Origin: Bdellovibrionaceae bacterium UBA1609
GTDB taxonomy: Bacteria > Bdellovibrionota > Bdellovibrionia > Bdellovibrionales > UBA1609
Direction: 5' to 3'
DNA: 64,000 nt
Assembly: GCA_002321895.1 (NCBI GenBank)
Contig: DCMZ01000016.1
Coordinates: 93,942-157,941, forward strand
In this document: piece after piece, positions 60,839-64,000 of the stretch
Numbering within the stretch: position 1 is the stretch's first letter
How the letters are laid out: each line of letters starts with the position of its first letter
Position numbers and translations under genes: made by a program
Notes under the pieces: generated by a model
The model's input: only the letters and a program-made list of their open reading frames with translations
What the model was told of the DNA's origin: nothing
The model's database searches: none

Positions 60839-61721
60839 ATCAATTTCCGCCCTGATTTGGTGCTTGCCTTCTGGAGTTCAGATGGCATTGGGGGATGCTT
60901 TTGCCATTCTCTGGTGGGATATTTTGCGTGTACGTCGTGATGTGGTTTTGTCTAACTTAAATATTGCATTTCCAGAACTCAGTGATCGCGAAAAGAGGAA
61001 AATTGGCCGACAATCCATTCAGAATTTGGGGCGAGGGTTAATGGAGTATTTTAAATTCCCATTCCTTAATGAAAAAAATTATGAAAAATGGATTCGTTTT
61101 GAAGGCTTAGAGCATTTAGATAGTGCGCTCAAAGAAGGAAAGGGTGTTTGCCTGATGGGGGGACACTTCGGTAATGGTGACTTTTGTTTGGCTGGATTAG
61201 CTCTAAGGGGATATAAAACCCTATTAATATCCAAACATTTCAAACTCAAATGGCTCAATGAACTTTGGTTTGGCTTGAGAGCTCAGTTTGGAACAAGGTT
61301 TATTGAGCCGAGAAACAGTACTGGCCATATCTTAAAGGCTCTAAGAGCGAATGAAATAGTGATATTTGTACAAGATCAGTTTATGGGACCTCCCATCGGT
61401 TGCCGAGTGAACTTCTTTGGTAAAGAGACCGGTTCAGCAATGGGCTTGGCTATGCTTGCAAGAAGGACGGGTGCTCAAGTGGTACCTCTTTTTCAATATA
61501 GAGAGGATGGAGATCGGCATGTTATGCGGTTCCTACCTGTGATTCCTATGGAGGAAAAAGAAACTAAGGAAGATACTGTTCAGCATATGACTCAAGTGTA
61601 TACTAATTTCATTGAGTCGTGTGTGAAAGAGGATCCCAAGCAATGGATGTGGGTCCACAAACGTTGGAAGCCTTTTAGGGGGGCTTCACAGAAAAAACGA
61701 CATGGAGTTGTGAATGTTTAG
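60810..61721 (+). CDS. lpxL: Lipid A acyltransferase (LpxL/HtrB family)
   Basis: 303 residues from the ATG at 60810 behind AAAGGAA. Adds a secondary acyl chain to lipid A. The H-x4-E/D motif is GGHFGNGDF (His and Asp), and the family text FVQDQFMGPP, GSAMGLAML and WMWVHKRWKP are present. The N-terminal hydrophobic segment is the membrane anchor. Which chain or Kdo dependence it has cannot be told. Confidence 0.93.
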   Translation: MKLLVGFLGKSISALIWCLPSGVQMALGDAFAILWWDILRVRRDVVLSNLNIAFPELSDREKRKIGRQSIQNLGRGLMEYFKFPFLNEKNYEKWIRFEGLEHLDSALKEGKGVCLMGGHFGNGDFCLAGLALRGYKTLLISKHFKLKWLNELWFGLRAQFGTRFIEPRNSTGHILKALRANEIVIFVQDQFMGPPIGCRVNFFGKETGSAMGLAMLARRTGAQVVPLFQYREDGDRHVMRFLPVIPMEEKETKEDTVQHMTQVYTNFIESCVKEDPKQWMWVHKRWKPFRGASQKKRHGVVNV

Positions 61722-62787
61722 GCCTCTAGTCTTGTTTCTTGCTGGGTTTTCAGTTTTAGGAGTGGGGTGTATGTCCGCATTGAAAACAGATGATGAAGTC
61801 ATAGAGAACCTTCAAACTCATGAAGAATACAGTGAGCTCGTAACAATTAAGCAAATAGAGCCTGAAATTAAGCCTGTTGAAAAATCAGAGGCTAAGATGT
61901 CCGTGCAAAAGGAAAAAGAAAAATCTCCAACAAAAGAAAAGCAGGAAAAGGTGAAGCCTGATAAAAAGAGCCCTAGGAAAAAGGGGAAGTCTCAGATTGA
62001 GGTTAAGCCAGTGATAAAATCGAAAGCAAAGGTCGATAAACAGGTTCGCTTACCTGAGCTAGAAGATTCTGAAGGTTTCGTAGGTAGACGGCCTGTGGTG
62101 GACCCTTATGAGCCGGGTGAGGTGACGGAACTGGAACTCTCTTATTTGGGAATGACTGCGGGTACTCTGGTTTTTGAAACACTCCCTTTTGTTGAGGTGA
62201 ACGGGAAAAAGGCCTATCATTTTTCTATCAAAATGAAGAGTTCTGATGGGTTCTCCATGTTTTATAGAATTAATAATGACGCCGAGACATTTTTAGATTT
62301 TGATTCTCTTCGGCCCTTTAGTCATGAAGTGCATATTAAGGAATCTAAGCAAGTTAAAGAGACTCGAAGTTTTTTCGATTGGGATACGTTACAAGGTAAA
62401 TATTGGGAGAAAAAGGTAACCCGCAAAGGAGAGCGTAAGAAGCATAAGCAGTGGGATTTGGTGCCTTATTCCCAAAATTTAATTTCGGGTCTATTTTATA
62501 TTCGAACGTTTACTCTGACCGAGGGTAAGACCATTACGTTTAATGTTGCGGATGCTGGGAAACAGAACCTCATAAAGGGAACAGTTGTAGGTAAAGAAAC
62601 TATTTCTATTCCAGCTGGTGAGTTTAAGACCTCTGTTATGAAGATCCAGTATGAAGTGGACGGAACTTTTAAACAAATTGGTGATGTGTTTTTGTATTTC
62701 ACTGATGATGACAACAAGAGACTGGTGAAAGTCAGGGCTAAAATCAAGATTGGCAGTATTGTCGGAGAAGCCATTCGCGTTAAATAG
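61714..62787 (+). CDS. DUF3108 lipoprotein with Lys/Glu-rich linker
   Basis: 357 residues; overlaps the acyltransferase gene by 8 bases. Lipobox GVGC (C19). Residues about 45-120 are a low-complexity Lys/Glu/Pro stretch, likely a disordered spacer. A DUF3108 domain follows from about 138: LSYLGMTAGTLVFET, HFSIKMKSSDGFSMFYRIND-like, SHEVHIKES and the closing VRAKIKIGSIVGEAI. DUF3108 proteins are periplasmic beta barrels of unknown role. The operon position suggests a link to LPS or the outer membrane. Confidence 0.85.
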   Translation: MFRPLVLFLAGFSVLGVGCMSALKTDDEVIENLQTHEEYSELVTIKQIEPEIKPVEKSEAKMSVQKEKEKSPTKEKQEKVKPDKKSPRKKGKSQIEVKPVIKSKAKVDKQVRLPELEDSEGFVGRRPVVDPYEPGEVTELELSYLGMTAGTLVFETLPFVEVNGKKAYHFSIKMKSSDGFSMFYRINNDAETFLDFDSLRPFSHEVHIKESKQVKETRSFFDWDTLQGKYWEKKVTRKGERKKHKQWDLVPYSQNLISGLFYIRTFTLTEGKTITFNVADAGKQNLIKGTVVGKETISIPAGEFKTSVMKIQYEVDGTFKQIGDVFLYFTDDDNKRLVKVRAKIKIGSIVGEAIRVK

Positions 62788-62867
62788 CAGTAGCAACTGG
62801 GACTTTGGTCCTTTAAGGCACATTTCTCGACCCTTCCTACGATTCGTGCTGTGATAAACTTTTATCA

Positions 62868-64000
62868 ATGTACGCTATAAACTGTAGACATTTTGATGGT
62901 TATAAACCGTGCTCGAAAAGTGAGGACTGTTCCGAAAACTGCCCTCACTTTGAAGTAGCAGGTTGTCGGATTCTTCTTGTTCATTTAGGAGCTATGGGTG
63001 CAGTACTGCGATCCACAAGTTTGTTGCCGGCAATCCGCAGAAAATATGCAAAAGCCCATATTACATGGGTTACAAAGCCTCATTGTAAGCCGCTGCTTTC
63101 GAACGTTTCCATGATTGACGAAGTCATTACAACCAACAGGGAAGATCTTGATTCCATAAATGGGATCGATTTTGATGTGGCTTTGGTTATTGATAAATCT
63201 CGTGAGGCCATAGGAATTGCTCATTCCTTGAATCCTGGACAATGGTTCGGTTTTAAAATGAACCCTATAAATGGAGGTATCATTCCAGCCACTGAGGCAG
63301 CAACGCGCCTTTGGGAGCTAGGTTTGAACAACAATAAGAAATTCTTCGAAAATAGAGACTCTGAAAATCGGTTGGTTCATACTGCACTAGAGTTGGGGTC
63401 TTATCAAAATGATGAATATATAGTGGATTTTTCAGGTCCTGAAAAGGCAGTTATAGAATCGAGGCGAGATCAATGGGGCGCTCCTCATCGACCTATCGTC
63501 GGAATTAACACGGGTTGCGCGGACGTAATCCGTTACAAAAGAATGCCAGTGGAGCTACAGCGAAAGTTAATTATAGAGTTGTTAAAATATACGGATGCTC
63601 GAATCGTTCTTTTGGGTGGTCCTGGAGACAAAACTAGAAATGAGCAAATAGCCTACGGCTTAGATGTAGTTTCCTCTCCTGTAACTGCCGGTACACGAGA
63701 TGGAATGTGTAGTGTGGCAGCTTGTGATATTGTTTTCTCTGGCGACAGTTTAGGAATGCACATGGCCATCGGAATGAAAAAGTGGGTAGTGCCGTGGTTC
63801 GGGCCTACATGTGCTCACGAGATTGAATTATTTGGTAGAGGTCGCAAAGTTCTTTCAATGGCAAGTTGTTCACCCTGTTGGAAAAGAGAATGTAACAAAG
63901 CTGTAATGTGTTATGATCAAGTCATCATCGAAGACGCAATTGAAGGAATAAAGGAAGGCATAAAGTGGACGCAAAACAAGTACTCATCATCCAAACCGCC
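62868..64000 (+). CDS. GT9 heptosyltransferase-like protein with N-terminal cysteine cluster (cut at window end)
   Basis: At least 377 residues from an ATG at 62868; the frame is open at 64000. A GT9 fold: RILLVHLGAMGAVLRSTSLLPAI, IVGINTGCADVIRYKRMP, ARIVLLGGPGDK and FSGDSLGMHMAIGMKKWVVPWFGPT. Before it are cysteines C6, C15, C21, C25 with nearby histidines, a possible metal site; near the end is another cluster (SCSPCWKRECNKAVMC). It would add heptose or a similar sugar to the LPS core. Confidence 0.88.
   Translation, partial: MYAINCRHFDGYKPCSKSEDCSENCPHFEVAGCRILLVHLGAMGAVLRSTSLLPAIRRKYAKAHITWVTKPHCKPLLSNVSMIDEVITTNREDLDSINGIDFDVALVIDKSREAIGIAHSLNPGQWFGFKMNPINGGIIPATEAATRLWELGLNNNKKFFENRDSENRLVHTALELGSYQNDEYIVDFSGPEKAVIESRRDQWGAPHRPIVGINTGCADVIRYKRMPVELQRKLIIELLKYTDARIVLLGGPGDKTRNEQIAYGLDVVSSPVTAGTRDGMCSVAACDIVFSGDSLGMHMAIGMKKWVVPWFGPTCAHEIELFGRGRKVLSMASCSPCWKRECNKAVMCYDQVIIEDAIEGIKEGIKWTQNKYSSSKP
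63965..64000 (+). CDS. Start of a second GT9 heptosyltransferase-like gene (12 codons visible)
   Basis: A GTG at 63965 lies behind AAGGAAGG and reads VDAKQVLIIQTA, the opening of GT9 proteins (V-L-I-I-Q-T-A-F-L-G-D-V in many). It is in another frame and overlaps the end of the preceding gene. Only 36 bases are visible, so the call rests on the start text and position. Confidence 0.5.
   Translation, partial: MDAKQVLIIQTA

Noticed and set aside
1..64000. CRISPR arrays and rRNA genes
   Set aside because: No regularly spaced repeats and no rRNA sequence were seen.

Overview
The window comes from a moderately AT-rich Gram-negative bacterium with a full outer-membrane programme: BamA, Skp, LolC/LolD, an LptE-like lipoprotein, LpxA/B/K/L and LPS glycosyltransferases. 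The gene order lolC-lolD-bamA-skp-fabZ-lpxA-(Gfo/Idh)-lpxB-lpxK-lpxL, the many soluble receiver proteins, the many small secreted proteins and the frequent TTG starts suggest a deltaproteobacterium-like or Bdellovibrionota lineage. That placement is inference; no rRNA is present.

Layout. 0-3.2 kb: a response regulator with a truncated membrane protein, a Bcr/CflA-type exporter and an exported nucleotidyltransferase-like protein. 3.4-8.3 kb: a signalling block with three single-receiver proteins (one carrying a C-terminal extension), an Hpt protein, an OmpR-type regulator, an H-NOX haem sensor and a soluble hybrid histidine kinase; this looks like a gas (NO/O2) sensing phosphorelay. 8.4-13.1 kb: accessory genes, namely exported proteins, a small HNH protein with a hydrophobic segment, an exported hydrolase, a three-repeat cysteine protein and an XRE regulator.

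13.3-17.5 kb: a 4.2-kb island lying between a degenerate copy of the 3' half of tRNA-Glu and the intact tRNA-Glu gene. It holds two overlapping reverse transcriptase genes that resemble the paired RTs of DRT3 anti-phage systems. Just downstream of them, on the same strand, is a 124-nt sequence that can fold into a long closing stem around three tetraloop hairpins, followed by a T-run; this is a candidate system RNA. No integrase is visible. tRNA-Lys and its promoter follow.

17.8-25.5 kb: mostly exported or membrane proteins of unknown role, including a possible MACPF-like protein, plus Spx/ArsC-like and DUF1232 proteins. 25.5-33.7 kb: a stress module of two CBS proteins, a short hibernation factor, an NtrC/NtrB-like sigma-54 two-component pair, a CxxCH lipoprotein, an outer-membrane protein and a double Usp protein. 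Good sigma-54 promoter matches precede the first CBS gene and the Usp gene, so the NtrC-like regulator may control both.

33.7-53.3 kb: housekeeping genes (cdd, purA, a SerA-like dehydrogenase with a class V aminotransferase, lptE, holA, rpsT, murJ, mazG, a 7TM-HD phosphodiesterase, ybeY, prfB with its programmed frameshift, lolC, lolD), with PilZ proteins and a duplicated-domain exported protein among them. 53.5-64.0 kb: outer-membrane assembly and lipid A genes in one direction, ending in two GT9 heptosyltransferase-like genes cut by the window edge.
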